DNA from: Pardosa pseudoannulata
Taxonomy: Eukaryota > Arthropoda > Arachnida > Araneae > Lycosidae
Assembly: GCA_032207245.1 (NCBI GenBank)
Contig: CM063502.1
Location: 52,577,617 to 52,641,616, forward strand
Reading direction: 5' to 3'
DNA length: 64,000 bases
Of this stretch, positions 49,998 through 61,971 are shown piece by piece. The number at the start of each line of letters is the position of its first letter. The first letter of the stretch is position 1. The position numbers and the translations under genes are program-made. The notes under the pieces are model-generated. The model saw only the letters and a program-made list of their open reading frames with translations. It did no database searches and was not told the origin of the DNA.

Positions 49998-50211
49998 TTA
50001 TCGAGAAATGGTCTTCACAAACCCATAAAGATGATTTATATGATAATTTGGGGTTTAATTTCTCATCCCTTTTCATCGCAGTTGTCCAGATTTTACGTGT
50101 ATGTGGGTCTTTCGGGACGCTGAAAAATATCTTCTCATTGCAATTAGTTGTTGTATTTTTACAGAGTGGCACAATACAATATTTAGAGTATGATTTTTTA
50201 ATGCCAGACAT
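49998..50211 (-). CDS. THAP-domain exon
   Basis: The minus strand reads MSGIKKSYSKYCIVPLCKNT and so on. Zinc ligands C12, C17, C65 and H68 give C-x4-C-x47-C-x2-H, inside the THAP range. Other signature residues are in place: FSVPKDP around residue 30-36, IW at 41-42 and CEDHF at 65-69. THAP domains bind specific DNA and occur in P-element, Kolobok and related transposases as well as host regulators. A donor ATAA|GTAAATG follows HFSI, so the rest (including the AVPTIF-type end of the domain) would lie in a further exon not found. Its place just inside an inverted repeat argues for a transposon origin. The domain part has no stop or frameshift. Confidence 0.75.
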
Positions 50212-50430
50212 AACAAAAAAATTTCTATTATATGCGATACTTTACACAAAAACAAATTTAAAAGTCGCCTTTTAACATGTAAACAGCATAGGCGCTCGGT
50301 GTCGACATGAACGATGACGTCACAAACTCGGCGGAGAAAAAGTATCGTTTTTGAGAGACGTTAAAGAGTCCGCTATAAAACCCATTAGAAATCACTCATT
50401 AGGCCCCCAAATGAAAGAAAAATAGCTACT

Positions 50431-53400
50431 GTCCTGCTTACTTTTTTGTCTTCTATCCTTTAAAATCAAAATTAGAAAACGTGAAAATTCCTCATTTAGA
50501 TATTACGTAAATACTTTTCTTTTACATTTGGCTTAAATAATAGATTAGGTACATATGGGATAATTTTAAATGTAATCATCGATTATCTTTTGTTGGAAGA
50601 TAATTCTTAGCCAAAAAACAAACCATTTTTTTACCTGCCTCATAGAGTACTTTTCATTTCAATTCTGGAAAATTGAAAATTTTACTGATCCCGTCATGTG
50701 ACGGTGTATACGCTAGTTTTAAATAAGAAACACTTTTCTGTTAAGAAAGATGATACCATTCTAACGCGGTTACTAAAAGTATAATTAAGTTTAAAACAAA
50801 CTTATTGTTTTAAATTATACTACAATATTTCAAAATAACTTAGAACTTAAACTTGTGTACAGTTAAGATACATATATATATTTAAAAAAAACTTAAAATG
50901 TGAATTTTTTTCCTTGAAAATTAAAAATTTATCATTCCAAAAAAACACATTTTGGAAAATATACAAGAAAATTTAGGTTCAATCGGATGAAAAATATATT
51001 GTATACAGCCTGTAAAAATGTCATGAAAGAATATTTAAAAAATTTTTTTTAGATAACATGCGCTTTGCATGAAAAAACACAATTTGAGAAATATCAAGTT
51101 AAATTTTTGTAAGTTTAAATTTTTTTATAGTAAACATCTGACACGTTTTTAATCATAACTGCACTTAATATTGGAATTTCTTACGCGGATTGTTTTAAAG
51201 TGTTCAGAATTGTATTTCTTTTCCTTTATGATTTTTCAGGAAAATCGAGTTTTTTGTTGATTTAGCAGTCGTATGACTCCTTACACTACCTATACAAGAT
51301 AGGAAAATCAACTACATGAATCTACTAGCATCCCCCGACCGAAGAGATAGAAAAGAAAGAATATCTCAAAAAAGATATCGAGCTTTAGGGCATATTTCCT
51401 GTTATTTTCAATGTCACAGAATCTAGAAAATTTATATTAAGTATTACTACAAAATTACGCTATTTTCATGATCATGGAAAATTTGAATACCCCATTATCC
51501 TTATAAAAAGTTACCTTATGTCAGTAAAAGTACATCTTGAGAACTATTAAAAGTTAAATAAAGACATTTTATGGCCGTATCATTGCTAATTATCTTTGCA
51601 ACCTTCATTATATCTATATTTCTGAAATCCTTTTTTATTTGTTCTACATTCTGAATATTATTCAATTACAAAATTCTGAACTATTAGTCAGTTGAACGTG
51701 GCCTTCCGAACTATGCCTCGGTCTAATTAGCTTTCGTTTAATAAAACTTTGACCCAACCAAATGACATTATTCGTATTAGAAATTACTGTACCATCCTCT
51801 AAAAAAATATAGCAGCCATATTTAAATGGTGATAAAAATATACTAGGGCAAGACTTCATGAGTAATAGAAACTTAATATTCAATAATATAAAACTAAAAA
51901 AGAACGGGGGTGATCGAAAAGGTCGACGATTTTCTTCAGTGGGAGGAACAGTGACTGAATACAGAAGGACAAGATACCAGAAGGTATTACTAAAACTTAT
52001 ACCATGAAGTGCCTAAACTATATGGAAACTATAGTTAAAAATAACTTCAAGTATCGACTCTCAGCTGGCTGTATTTATTGTATGAAACAAATGTATGTAA
52101 ACGTTTTACTGCATACTTAGTAACCCAACTTTTTTATCACCCTCGTATTTCAATATACTTATATTTATCTTAAACTTCATTTACAACCTAATGAGAATAT
52201 CATAAAAATGAATGAATTAAAAATGAAAATGAAAATATAATGCATTTTACGGCATCTGGAAATGATGGAAAATAATTATATTTCAATAGAAGCAAAACAT
52301 CTCTTTAAAGACGGGATCTAATATTTATAGCCTTAAATAAGTTTTCAAATACAAATTTAACTAAATTTATTCGGCTTAATAGGATCCTTCCATCTTTAAA
52401 AAAGGATATTATTTTGCTCCATACCACTAATTTTAACAATTTTAGCAAAATTAACTCATTAAATAAATATTAGTGCTTGCCTCGGGCTTTTTCTCCTATT
52501 TCACTTCAATTATTTCAAAATAGAAACATTTGCTAAAATGATGTTTAATTATCGTTAAATAAAACAGTTTCAGCTCAGATAACTATCATTTCATTTTTCA
52601 GAAGTAGAATTTCCATGATTGTCAGCTAACGAAACTTTCTGAAAATTAATTCTGATCGAATTTTGTAAACATTTCTCATTAGAGCTATCGTTAGGCTTTG
52701 CTTTATGTAACTCTCAAAATACCATTAGCATCTTTATAAATGATTACATTTTGATGTGATCTGCATAATGAAATGCGAAGAAATCATTAATTCCGAAGTG
52801 AATGATCATACAATAATTTCCTTTCCCAGAAATGTCATTTCCCCTGTCTTTACAAGTCCCTTTCTTTCTGAATGGCAGACAACAAAACAACCTCATTAGA
52901 CACGCGTTGCTTTGATATTGGTAAAGTTTCTAATCAATTTAAGCTCTCGACTTAGCCACTGGGGAAATAAACAAAACTAAAAAAATCCCATAATGGAACG
53001 CAATAAAAATAAACGAGTGTCAATAATTTTGTTAATACTCTGAGAAACTTCTGGAACACGGTTTGAAAGCAGACTTTTCTAAGATATCCAATGTTAAGCT
53101 TAATTTCATTTAATAAAATTCAATACTCTGAAAGTATCTAATAACTATACTGTTTAACTTCAGCATTAACAATTTCTTTTTTTAACTCTCCTGTGAGTGT
53201 AAATATATCAGAATTGTAATAAAATGTGGAAAAACATCTTCAGAGTCTTAAGATTGGATATTCTTACAAAATCTCAAAAATGAGTTATTGTTGATCCCAA
53301 ATGAAAAAGACGCATTATAGAACAAAATTAGAGCATTTTATTAATAAGGTATAACAATTTTTTAATTTTAGCAATAAGCGAAAGAGTGAAAGATTTGCAA

Positions 53401-53950
53401 TTGTTTTCGTTGCTCTGTAATAAGCAAAATTATTCTCCCTTTCTACATTTAAATCGAAACTATAATTTGTGAGAAAGAGGTCAATATTTATTTATCCCTC
53501 CAGTTTTTCACATACATTTTTAACGAAATAAAAGCGTAAAAACACTATTGTGCTACTTTATGAAGCTTTATAAATAAAATGTGGCACATCCTTGTAAAAA
53601 CATCATAAATTCCGAAGCAAAGTTAAAGCAAATGTGATATTTTCTCATCATTTTTAAGTATATTTTTCCCAGCAGATACTATCGGCCTCTTCAGAAGATA
53701 AGCTCATAAGTGGCGGTAAATATAAAACGAAAAGACTTCTGTTCTTTTTGAACAGCGTTTTGTTCTGATGTATGATAAAACCCCGTTTATATTTCTACGC
53801 TCTTATCATTACTCAAAGAAAAAGACCCATGAACTATAAACACAATGTAAATACTGTATTAGTAACTGAGGCATGGTTTAATGATCCTCAAATAAGAGTG
53901 AAATATCTTCATCGAACATGACACCGAAATTCTGAGATTTTTGCTGCTCT
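50431..53950. other. AT-rich DNA, nothing recognised
   Basis: About 3.5 kb without coherent frame, inverted terminal repeat or array. The 73-codon minus ORF at 51662-51883 has no support. Confidence 0.5.
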
Positions 53951-54660
53951 TAGAAGTTATTTGAAGGGTTTATTCTCTGCTTCGACTCCATTCGGTCAAC
54001 GGACCCTAAAAAAGAAAAAATTTTCTTTATCTTTGTACTCATCTTTTAAAAGGCTTTCTAGGTTTTTGAACCGAAAGTACAGGATAAGAGTGTTATTTCC
54101 GTACATTTACAATTTCTCAATTAGGGGTATCATTTTCTTTTATTTTTCATCCCAGTTAAATGGGATCTGATTTTTGTACAAGTATTTATTTTTTATTGTT
54201 GTTATTATTTTTTGTAGACTCTTAATCTGGAATTTTATGTTTTATGGACATGTATTAAAATAAAACAAAAGTCTGCTAAAGTTTCATTAAATACTTCTTT
54301 TCCAAATCTAAGAAAAATCTTAAAAACGAAGGAACTGTTAGAGGATAAAGTTGCTTAAAAACTTAGAGTAGCAGTATTAATAAATCCATCTTCTTTGAAT
54401 GATTCTTTCCAAAATTCTAGAAAGGTTTTCCAAAATTGTCAGCTAGGGCAATGTAGAGTTATAATTGGTTAGACCCCTTCTCTGAGAGCGTAAACTGTAG
54501 CCCCAGTGGTCAATTTAGGTTAGGGGTTAAAAAGGGGATAGCAAAAGAACGCGGAAAATTTTGCCCTTGACTCAAGATTCGAAAACCCCTCAGAATTTTC
54601 TCGGGGTGTCTTAGGGGTTTTATATAAAATGCCTACATTAGTTTCCCGATCTAGTTTACT
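53951..54660. other. AT-rich DNA, unsupported small ORF
   Basis: The 69-codon plus ORF at 53961 has no domain and many aromatic or basic residues typical of chance ORFs. 54480-54640 is somewhat GC-richer (gagcgtaaactgtagcccc, ttctcggggtgtcttagggg) without a known match. Confidence 0.4.
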
Positions 54661-54663
54661 TTT

Positions 54664-54666
<3 letters not shown>

Positions 54667-54701
<35 letters not shown>

Positions 54702-54749
54702 TTTTAGATCTGCAAAGAATTATACAATTAGAGTCATAAATTATGAGAG

Positions 54750-54797
<48 letters not shown>
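54667..54797. repeat. Pair of (TA)n microsatellites
   Basis: TA runs at 54667-54699 and 54751-54797 are separated by about 50 bp. Confidence 0.95.
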
Positions 54798-54799
<2 letters not shown>

Positions 54800-55432
54800 G
54801 AATTTCGCAAATATCATATATACTACGGCAATTTTATTAATGCCGTATACATATATCATCGCTACTTTATATATAGATCGTTGTTAACATGAGTATAAAG
54901 CTTTGCGTATTGAAGGAAACTAAGGTGTAATCTAATATGTAATCAGAAAGTATTTATTCATATATTTTTCATAACTAAACTGTTTACTTGTTCTTGTATG
55001 AATTTTAAAAAATTAGTAGTTCCTAAAAATAAACTAAAAATATATTCTCTTTACATACACACATTTGTGAACAAGAAAATTTAAAAAAAAATATTTTGTG
55101 CAAAAATAATAAATAAAAGAGACTAATGTATAAAATACACAAATAAAGAAAAATCACAGAAAAGCTATTTCAAAATCTCACAAAGCTTTGAAAGCTTGAG
55201 AAACCTCTATAAAAGTAAGGAACTTGCTGGAAAAAACCTGCAAGAGTGACGTCTAAGCCACTAAAATCCCATATGGGGCAAGAGCACATAAAATCTGCAA
55301 GGTCAAAAGGCCTTCCTGGCAGAAGATGTATGTAGTAAAAGAGATGTTTTAGTTGGGAGTCGATAAAGGAGAGAGTGTTGAGTGCCTTATAGTCTTAGGC
55401 CTCCCATACCAAGCTTGAGTTTCAATTCTACA

Positions 55433-55510
55433 GACAGTGGTGGATTTCCAAATAAGCTAAAAAAGCTACAGATTAAGGCCTCACTATCTGCCGTCGCCTC
55501 AAATAAAACA
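55433..55510 (+). mobile_element. Possible hAT-type 5' terminus
   Basis: CAGTGGTGGATTTCCAAATA followed by ggcctcactatctgccgtcg and cctcaaat resembles the CAGTGGCGGATTTA...GGGCCTC ends common in hAT elements. No partner end or target duplication found. Confidence 0.3.
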
Positions 55511-56460
55511 AAAAAAATGATAAAAAATATCTCGTAGAAAAATCACGCAAATGAAGTCAGAAATATCACAATGATAATCACTTACAATAATACCTTTTGT
55601 ATTTCTGTCAAGAACACTTCTGGGTGGTCCACCTCTAAAGAGTCCAAAAGGCATCCATTTTTTATTAGATGTGCAGAAAAAATTACTCGATAATTTAGAC
55701 ATTGAAAATGTTATTTTAAATTGATTTAAGTTTTAATTTCAAGTCATTATGGGGGGAATTATTTCTTTATGAATCATATAAGTTGAATCAAAACATGTAT
55801 TACTTGTTACAAACGCAAAAGTAAAATTACCGAAAAACTCATAGAGGTTCTTAGTGAAATAATAAAAATCATTCATTCTTAAGTTGTTAATTTGAAAATG
55901 ATTCATCACTACGTTTGAATACAGCCCTGTCTGAGGAGCTATATAGCGAATGTCTATTTTTTTCTTTAAAGGGAATGAATTTATGTCTATTATAATTCAG
56001 AATCAGTATAAAAATAAAGAAAAAATATTCACTCATATTTTGATGTCGAATGAAATTATTTTGTATTTTACAAATATAAGATATATTAAAACAGAAAGCA
56101 TGTAATTCCATAAGCAAGAAAATAAATTAACTTTATTAGGAATGCAGGCTTTCGTGCATATGTCCTAAGTATGAAAAGAAATAAAATTTGAAAATTATCT
56201 ACTATATTTTATCATTTCTTTACACTGGAAGTATAGGGCAGTATGTCACAAATATCAAATTTTACATGAGAGGATAATAAAGATTTTTTACGTTTTTGTC
56301 TGAGTTAAGTCATTTTTAATCAAAAGATTTGTAAACATCCAAGGGAATAAGGAAGACATAGTGCCTGTTAACATATAAAAATTGAAGAAATAAAAAGTTT
56401 TATATCCTAAAATTGTCTTTACTTCAAAATCATGCGGTACGTGTCTTTCCTAATTCTTAG
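55511..56460. other. AT-rich DNA, nothing firm
   Basis: Minus ORF 55499-55702 contains GLFRGGPPRSVLDRNTKGII, a protein-like patch that could belong to the adjoining putative hAT, but it is too short to name. Confidence 0.35.
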
Positions 56461-56469
56461 AATCTCTCA

Positions 56470-56645
56470 GCCGAACGATGGCTGAAAGGTTAGGGTGCTG
56501 GCCTTTGGAACCGGTGTTCGTGGTTTCGAATCCCACAGTGGCATGGATGTTCGTAGCCGTTCGGAATCGGCTTTAAGTAGTAGGTCCCGGTCTCATTAGC
56601 CCTCGTGTTGCAAAAAGTAGACCGTAGCGCTCTAAACCACACCAA
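56470..56645 (+). mobile_element. tRNA-derived SINE (family A), best full-length copy
   Basis: A 176-bp unit flanked by a perfect 9-bp target duplication AATCTCTCA (56461-56469 and 56646-56654). The tRNA-like head has gatggctgaaaggttagggt and a box B, GGTTTCGAATCCC. The body runs gcatggatgttcgtagccgt, tcggaatcggctttaag, cccggtctcattagccctcg, caaaaagtagaccgtagcgc and ends AAACCACACC. This is the youngest-looking copy and serves as the window's reference for the family. Confidence 0.95.
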
Positions 56646-56654
56646 AATCTCTCA

Positions 56655-57533
56655 ATTTTAGGAAGTGGTTGCAATACTTATATCACATAAAAGAGGAAGA
56701 AATCATACACGAATATGCAAAAATCTAAATTTAAAAATAAAATGCAGATAGTGCTCTTTACTTCCGATGTACAAATTTAATTGGATGATACATATAAACT
56801 ATACACTGAATTTTAAGGTACTTTTATAAATACTAAAACTGCAGTAAAATAAACTCATTGATTTTTACATTTTTACAATCAAATCCTATTCCGTGAATTG
56901 CATAAAAAATATCCTGATTTCTAAATTGAATTTATCTATGTTTGCACCCTAAATAAAATTTTCATGAAAATATTTCAGATTTCTAAATAAAGAACAAAAA
57001 CTTTTTTTTTTACTTTTCACATTACTCATACCTATGCTAAGAAAATCCATCGCAAAAATTGAATCATGGAAAAACGAAAAGAAAACTGAAATGATTACTT
57101 AAAAGCAAAGAGTACTCAAGTGAAGTTTAAAACTTTTCTTCGGCAAGAATTCAAAATAGTGGTTATGCTTGTTTGTTAGCTGTGTTAACTTTTCTCTGTA
57201 CGTTATGAGATGTGGGCCCAAATTTATCATTCTGCCCTTATAATTAGCTAGCAACATGTTTTCATACGAAAACAATTATTCAGTTCATATATGTCAAATA
57301 AGTTGCATTAAACCAGTGATTCCAAACCTTTTTCCTACATGAATGATTGCCCTACAAGAATTATATTTTCATTAATTCTTTCACATTTTTCTCTGCAATA
57401 TATAGCACGTTATATAGTAATAATTCCACATAAAAAACTCAATAATAACAATTTCTTGAAGAATATGAACAAAAATTATTCATAAGGTATTATATCTTAT
57501 TATTTTTGTACTAATTTCATTTTTAATTTTATA
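56655..57533. other. AT-rich DNA, possible solo hAT end at 57314
   Basis: CAGTGATTCCAAACCTTTTTC at 57314 is a typical hAT terminus, but no second end was found. Confidence 0.3.
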
Positions 57534-57711
<178 letters not shown>

Positions 57712-58141
57712 AAAATCATTGTCCATAAAGCTTTTCCTAACTCTCTCACGTTCTATTTTTTTATTTCAATTTTCCCAGCCACCCAAATTGAATAAAGGAC
57801 TTGATTTCATTGAAATCTCATTCCTTTCACACTTCTGAAAGCTAAAGCTTGAATTACATTAATAACTGCTACTTGTGAAGATCACTCCTGATATTTAATC
57901 ATAATCTCTTTAGACTTTTAAATGAAACTATCATAAACAGTTATGGAAAACATTAAGAGAAAAAATAAAATATTAAGAATATTATCTTTCCAGTATGAAA
58001 TTTTCATATTTTTAAATGTACTGTCTTAAAAAACATATTAATTTGGAGTAATTTTTGTAAGGTAAAATGGTCGATAAATTTCAAAGAAATAGGACATAGA
58101 AATGCACTTGAAATGTTTGAAGCACTCATAAAACCCAAAAT

Positions 58142-59622
58142 ACACCAAACAACCATTACATTATGACCACCCTTCATTTATAAGAATGGGATCGCTAAGG
58201 AACAAAGCCGCGGCGAGTGCGCAGTTGATGTTGGAGTATATAAATCGGTTATGCATTGTCTTTCCAAATATAGCGCTATTAACTTTTAATGGAAAAGCAG
58301 CTGATTTGTCGGACTTCGATACAGGTCAAATCGTTATGGCTCGGCTACTGGGAACATCAATATCAGAAACAGGCGAGTTAAGTGAGCTGCTTACGTGCAG
58401 TTGTTGTAAGCATACATCGAAAGTGATGTATAGATGGTGAAGCGACAAGTCGCCAGACAGCGGTATGTCGTCCACGACTCACTGATTCCACAGAAAACGG
58501 AGATTGCTACACATTGTTCACCGTGATCGAAGCACTACAACAGCCGAAATCACCACTAGCTACAGCAGTGGCGACCCAGACAGTGTTTCTATACACACTG
58601 AGCAGGGTGCATTGCTGCGTATGGGCCTAGGCAGCCGGAGGCCGATGCATGTCCCTGCCTTGAGGTCTCGTCATCGCTAGTTGCGTCTGCAATGGGCCAA
58701 GAAACATCGGAATTGGACAGTAGAAGAATGGAACAAAATTGCATGGTCCGATAACCCAAAAGAGAGTAGAGAGGGTTATACATTGTTATCCGTGACTGAA
58801 AAGCAACAACAGTGGAAATTACCACCAGCTACAGCAGTGACGACCCAGACAATGTTTCTCAACACACTGTACAGCGTACACTGCTGCTTATGAGCCTAAG
58901 CACCCGGAGGCCGAAGCATGTCCCTGCACTGAGGCACGTTATTGCTAGCTGCTTCTTCAATGGACCAACAAGCATCAGAATTGGACATTAGAAGAATGAA
59001 AGAAAGTTGCATGGTCCGACGAATCAGGTTTTCTGACCCATCACATGGACGGGCGTGTGCGAATACGCCGATTTCCAAAGGAAACCTTGCTCTCGTATAC
59101 ACAGTTGAACGGATACAAGTCGGTGGCGGAGGTAGTATGGTTTGGCAATGTCTTCATGAAGCTCATTAGTACCCATTATCCCCAACCCTTGATGTCTGTA
59201 TACTACGTGAACATTGCTGCAGCCAGGTTCACCCACTCATGACAACAGTATTTCCGGCGGGGGTGGTGTTTACCAGCAGGATAATTCACAATGTCATAAG
59301 GGTCGAATCGTCAGGAAGTAGATCGAGGAACATTCCAGTGACTTTCAATCTGATAAGAGATGTCTTGATTTCTAAATTCACCTGACATTAATCCAATAGA
59401 GCATTTATTGTCCCACCTCGTAAACCACATTCATGATGCCACGCTACCCCCTCGCAATGTACAGGAATTGCAGAGCCAGTTGGTGAGCGCTTGGTACCAG
59501 TTACCTCAGACTACCTATCAACACCTTGTGGAGTCGATACAATTGGTGGTGGCGGTTTTAGGGGTAAAGGTGGTCCTACATATTATTAATAGGGTGGTCA
59601 TCATGTAATGGCTGTTCGGTAT
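58142..59622 (+). mobile_element. Tc1-like element with an internal tandem duplication
   Basis: Ends are inverted: ACCAAACAACCATTACATTA-TGACCACCC at left and, reverse-complemented, ACCGAACAGCCATTACATGA-TGACCACCC at right. The transposase is decayed over several frames: DLSDFDTGQIVMARLLGTSI with CSCCKHTSKVMYRW (helix-turn-helix part), LRMGLGSRRPMHVPALRS, LQWAKKHRNWTVEEWNKIAW (end of the DNA-binding half leading to the first catalytic WSD), then near the 3' end RNVQELQSQLVSAWYQLP and HLVESI. The region 58500-59024 is a duplicated internal segment, described separately. The seven ORFs listed across it on both strands are pieces or shadows of this one dead gene. Confidence 0.85.
58500..59024 (+). 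repeat. Internal 270-bp tandem duplication inside the Tc1 transposase
   Basis: Copy 1 (58500-58755) and copy 2 (58771-59024) align throughout: acacattgttcaccgtga / atacattgttatccgtga; ctacagcagtggcgaccc / ctacagcagtgacgaccc; ccggaggccgatgcatgt / ccggaggccgaagcatgt; aattggacagtagaagaa / aattggacattagaagaa; gcatggtccga in both. The offset is 271 at the start and 268 at the end, so the copies have since diverged by substitutions and small indels. Confidence 0.88.
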
Positions 59623-59970
59623 GTATGGATATTAAAAAAGTGTTTAAATTTTTTATCTGCAATAATTATATTGCATTTTGTAGTAATAATTATTATTGTT
59701 GTTGTAATAATTATATTCATTATTAAACTACAGATACAAAAAAAAACCTTTTAGCTTCGAATTATTAGTTACATTTTACAGTATAATGAGAAAAAAAATA
59801 TCGACTCTTCAGCCAAATTTCTCTAATCTGAATGTTTACTATCCCCTTAAGTAGTAACGTTTGCTTAAAACCGGGAGATTGAAAAATATTGTTTAAGTCA
59901 TCAAGTTCTTGAGTCTTTGGGTAAACATGACTGGTGATATTCGTTATGTACATGCTTTACTAAAGTTACG

Positions 59971-60240
59971 GATGATTAGGCTAACTCGTCATCTTTAATA
60001 AGAATATATCAATTTTAACAAACAGATGATTAGGCTAACTCGTCATCTTTAATAACACTATATCAATTTTTACAAACAGATGATTAGGCTAACTCGTCAT
60101 CTTTAATAAGACTATATCAATTTTTACAAACAGATGATTAGGCTAACTCGTCATCTTTAATAAGAATATATCAATTTTAACAAACAGATGATTAGGCTAA
60201 CTCGTCATCTTTAATAACAATATATCAATTTTAACAAACA
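59971..60240. repeat. 54-bp repeat, exactly five copies
   Basis: Copies start at 59971, 60025, 60079, 60133 and 60187, each 54 bp without indels. Each opens with GATGATTAGGCTAACTCGTCATC: GATGA...TCATC can pair around an inner TTAGGCTAA palindrome. Variation is confined to the AT part (agaatatatc, acactatatc, agactatatc, acaatatatc). Confidence 0.95.
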
Positions 60241-60340
60241 GGACTTTAAATTGTAATATAAATGTTGTTAAAACTACCTATATTTACAAATAAAAAAGTT
60301 AATTCTTCAAGATATTCTATTAGTTTTACATGCTATCCAT

Positions 60341-60721
60341 ATGTCAGCAAATTATATATGTTTCACATGCAAAGAAATTGTTTTTCAAACAGATCTGAAC
60401 TCTAAAGGTTCCCCTGAGGTACATTTGATGACTGAGTCATTTATTTGTTTTGCCTTAAGGATAATAAATTTAATTCGTCATTCAAGTATTCTACTGCCTT
60501 TATGTACTATTTATTTCTTTATATATATCAACAAATTAAAACCGCTCCAAACGCAAGAAATTTTTCAAATAAATCTGCACCCAAGGGGTGTAGATTTACT
60601 AGAACAACCGAAAAAGCAAATAAATTCATGGTCTAATTTATACTCCGCTATTAAATCACCTCAGAAAAGGAAAGACAAACTCAAAAGTCTCTCCTGGTGC
60701 GGAATGTTATGTTTCAAGTGA
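60341..60721 (+). CDS. Hypothetical 126-codon ORF, no recognised domain
   Basis: This is the longest ORF here that is not microsatellite. It starts MSANYICFTCKEIVFQTDLN, has a hydrophobic stretch around residues 45-66 (HSSILLPLCTIYFFIYI), then a basic, soluble C-terminal half with EIFQINLHPRGVDLLEQPKK and SPQKRKDKLKSL. A single membrane span is possible. I know no homologue, there is no clear promoter or polyadenylation signal, and an overlapping frame is also open for 63 codons. It may be chance or part of a decayed element. Confidence 0.2.
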   Translation: MSANYICFTCKEIVFQTDLNSKGSPEVHLMTESFICFALRIINLIRHSSILLPLCTIYFFIYINKLKPLQTQEIFQINLHPRGVDLLEQPKKQINSWSNLYSAIKSPQKRKDKLKSLSWCGMLCFK

Positions 60722-61064
60722 AGGACACAGTCGTTATAGAAAAGGAGTTCATCTGATAAGAGATTTTGTAGAAGTCCTTATTACGTACTTAAGAACTGAT
60801 CTAAATTGGTGTTCTAGTTAAATTTAGTAGTAGGCATACAATAACTGTTATTTGAAAAGTCTCTAGGAGTTCGCAGCTACACGTTTATTTCGATTTATAT
60901 CGCAATAAATTTCTATAAACTCAGTTTAAGTCATCTAGGTTTACATTAAAATTGCATTTCAATTGTTAACTATTGTAAGGTAATTCTAGATTTCAGAAAT
61001 ATCTTTTAGTTTCTTAATTGGATTTATAGCTGTTACTTAATTTATTGCTTCCTTAAATGCATAT

Positions 61065-61714
61065 TTCGGTAGGTATTTCGGAATTTCTATGAAAAGAACA
61101 TGAGTGTAAAGATTTATCACGTTTTAGGAATTCGAAATGATGACAAATGTATTTACAGGATTCAAATACATAGTTATAAATTATGCATTTATATAAAAAT
61201 AAATATATATTATGCTTGCATAACATATATTTGTGAGTATACATATATTATTTACCACTCAGTTGGGATGTTTTTTCTGAATATTCGGTAAGTATTTCGG
61301 AATTTCTACGAAAAGAACATGAGTATAAAGACTTATCACGTTTTAGGAATTCTAAATGCTGACAAATGTATTTACAGGATTCAAATATATAGTTATAAAT
61401 TATGCATCTATGTAAAAATAAATGTATATCATGCTTGCATAATATATATTTGTGAGTATACATATATTATTTACCACTCAGTTATGATGTTTTTTCTGAA
61501 TATTCGGTAAGTATTTCGGAATTTCTACGAAAAGAACATGAGTATAAAGACTTATCTTGTCTTAGTGATTCTAACTGCTGACAAATGTATTTACAGGATT
61601 CAAATCCATAGTTATAAATTATGCATCTATATAAAAATAAATGTATATCATGCTTGCATAATATATATTTGTGAGTATACATATATAATTTACCACTTAG
61701 TTATGATGTTTTTT
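61065..61714. repeat. 219-bp tandem repeat, three copies
   Basis: TTCGGTA(A/G)GTATTTCGGAATT starts copies at 61065, 61284 and 61503. Shared internal words include aaagaacatgagt, gacaaatgtatttacagga and tttgtgagtatacatata. Copies 2 and 3 are closer to each other than to copy 1. Because 219 is a multiple of 3, similar 62-71-codon ORFs recur on both strands in each copy; differences between copies change many codons, so these do not look like conserved proteins. Confidence 0.92.
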
Positions 61715-61971
61715 CAAATTCAATAAATAAAGTTAACTAAAAAAATACAAAAATATCAGAAATTAAGCTTTTTGCCTATAGTGAAAGCAAATGAATGTTA
61801 CAAAAGTATTGCACTTATGTCAGCTTTTGGCTAAAGCAACAAAACATTCCCTTTTAACATTTTATAGTTAATAGTTAATATGAAACATAACATATGAAGA
61901 ATTTGGTTATACTTGTCTAAATTCTATATCAGGAAACCCAAGAGGAACTATTTAAGACTTCCCTCTCCTAG

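Larger units (their letters stand above)
48737..50430. mobile_element. Inverted-repeat-bounded DNA element with two convergent exons
   Basis: TTGTGATGTCATCGTTCATG (48882-48901) recurs inverted as TTGTGACGTCATCGTTCATG (complement of 50306-50325), 19 of 20. Outward from these the two flanks stay loosely similar (gggggattcgaac / gggggcctaatgag; tgttctcaaaaatg / cgtctctcaaaaacg). The outer ends are therefore diverged and the limits approximate. Inside, an exon on each strand starts next to each end and points inward: 49059-49192 (plus) and 50211-49998 (minus, THAP). A SINE fragment sits between. At about 1.7 kb it is probably a deletion derivative of a larger two-gene transposon. Confidence 0.55.

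Noticed and set aside
61053..61726. Similar 62-71-codon ORFs repeated on both strands, which could suggest a tandem gene family
   Set aside because: They arise because a 219-bp repeat is a multiple of three. Differences between copies alter many codons and both strands are equally open.
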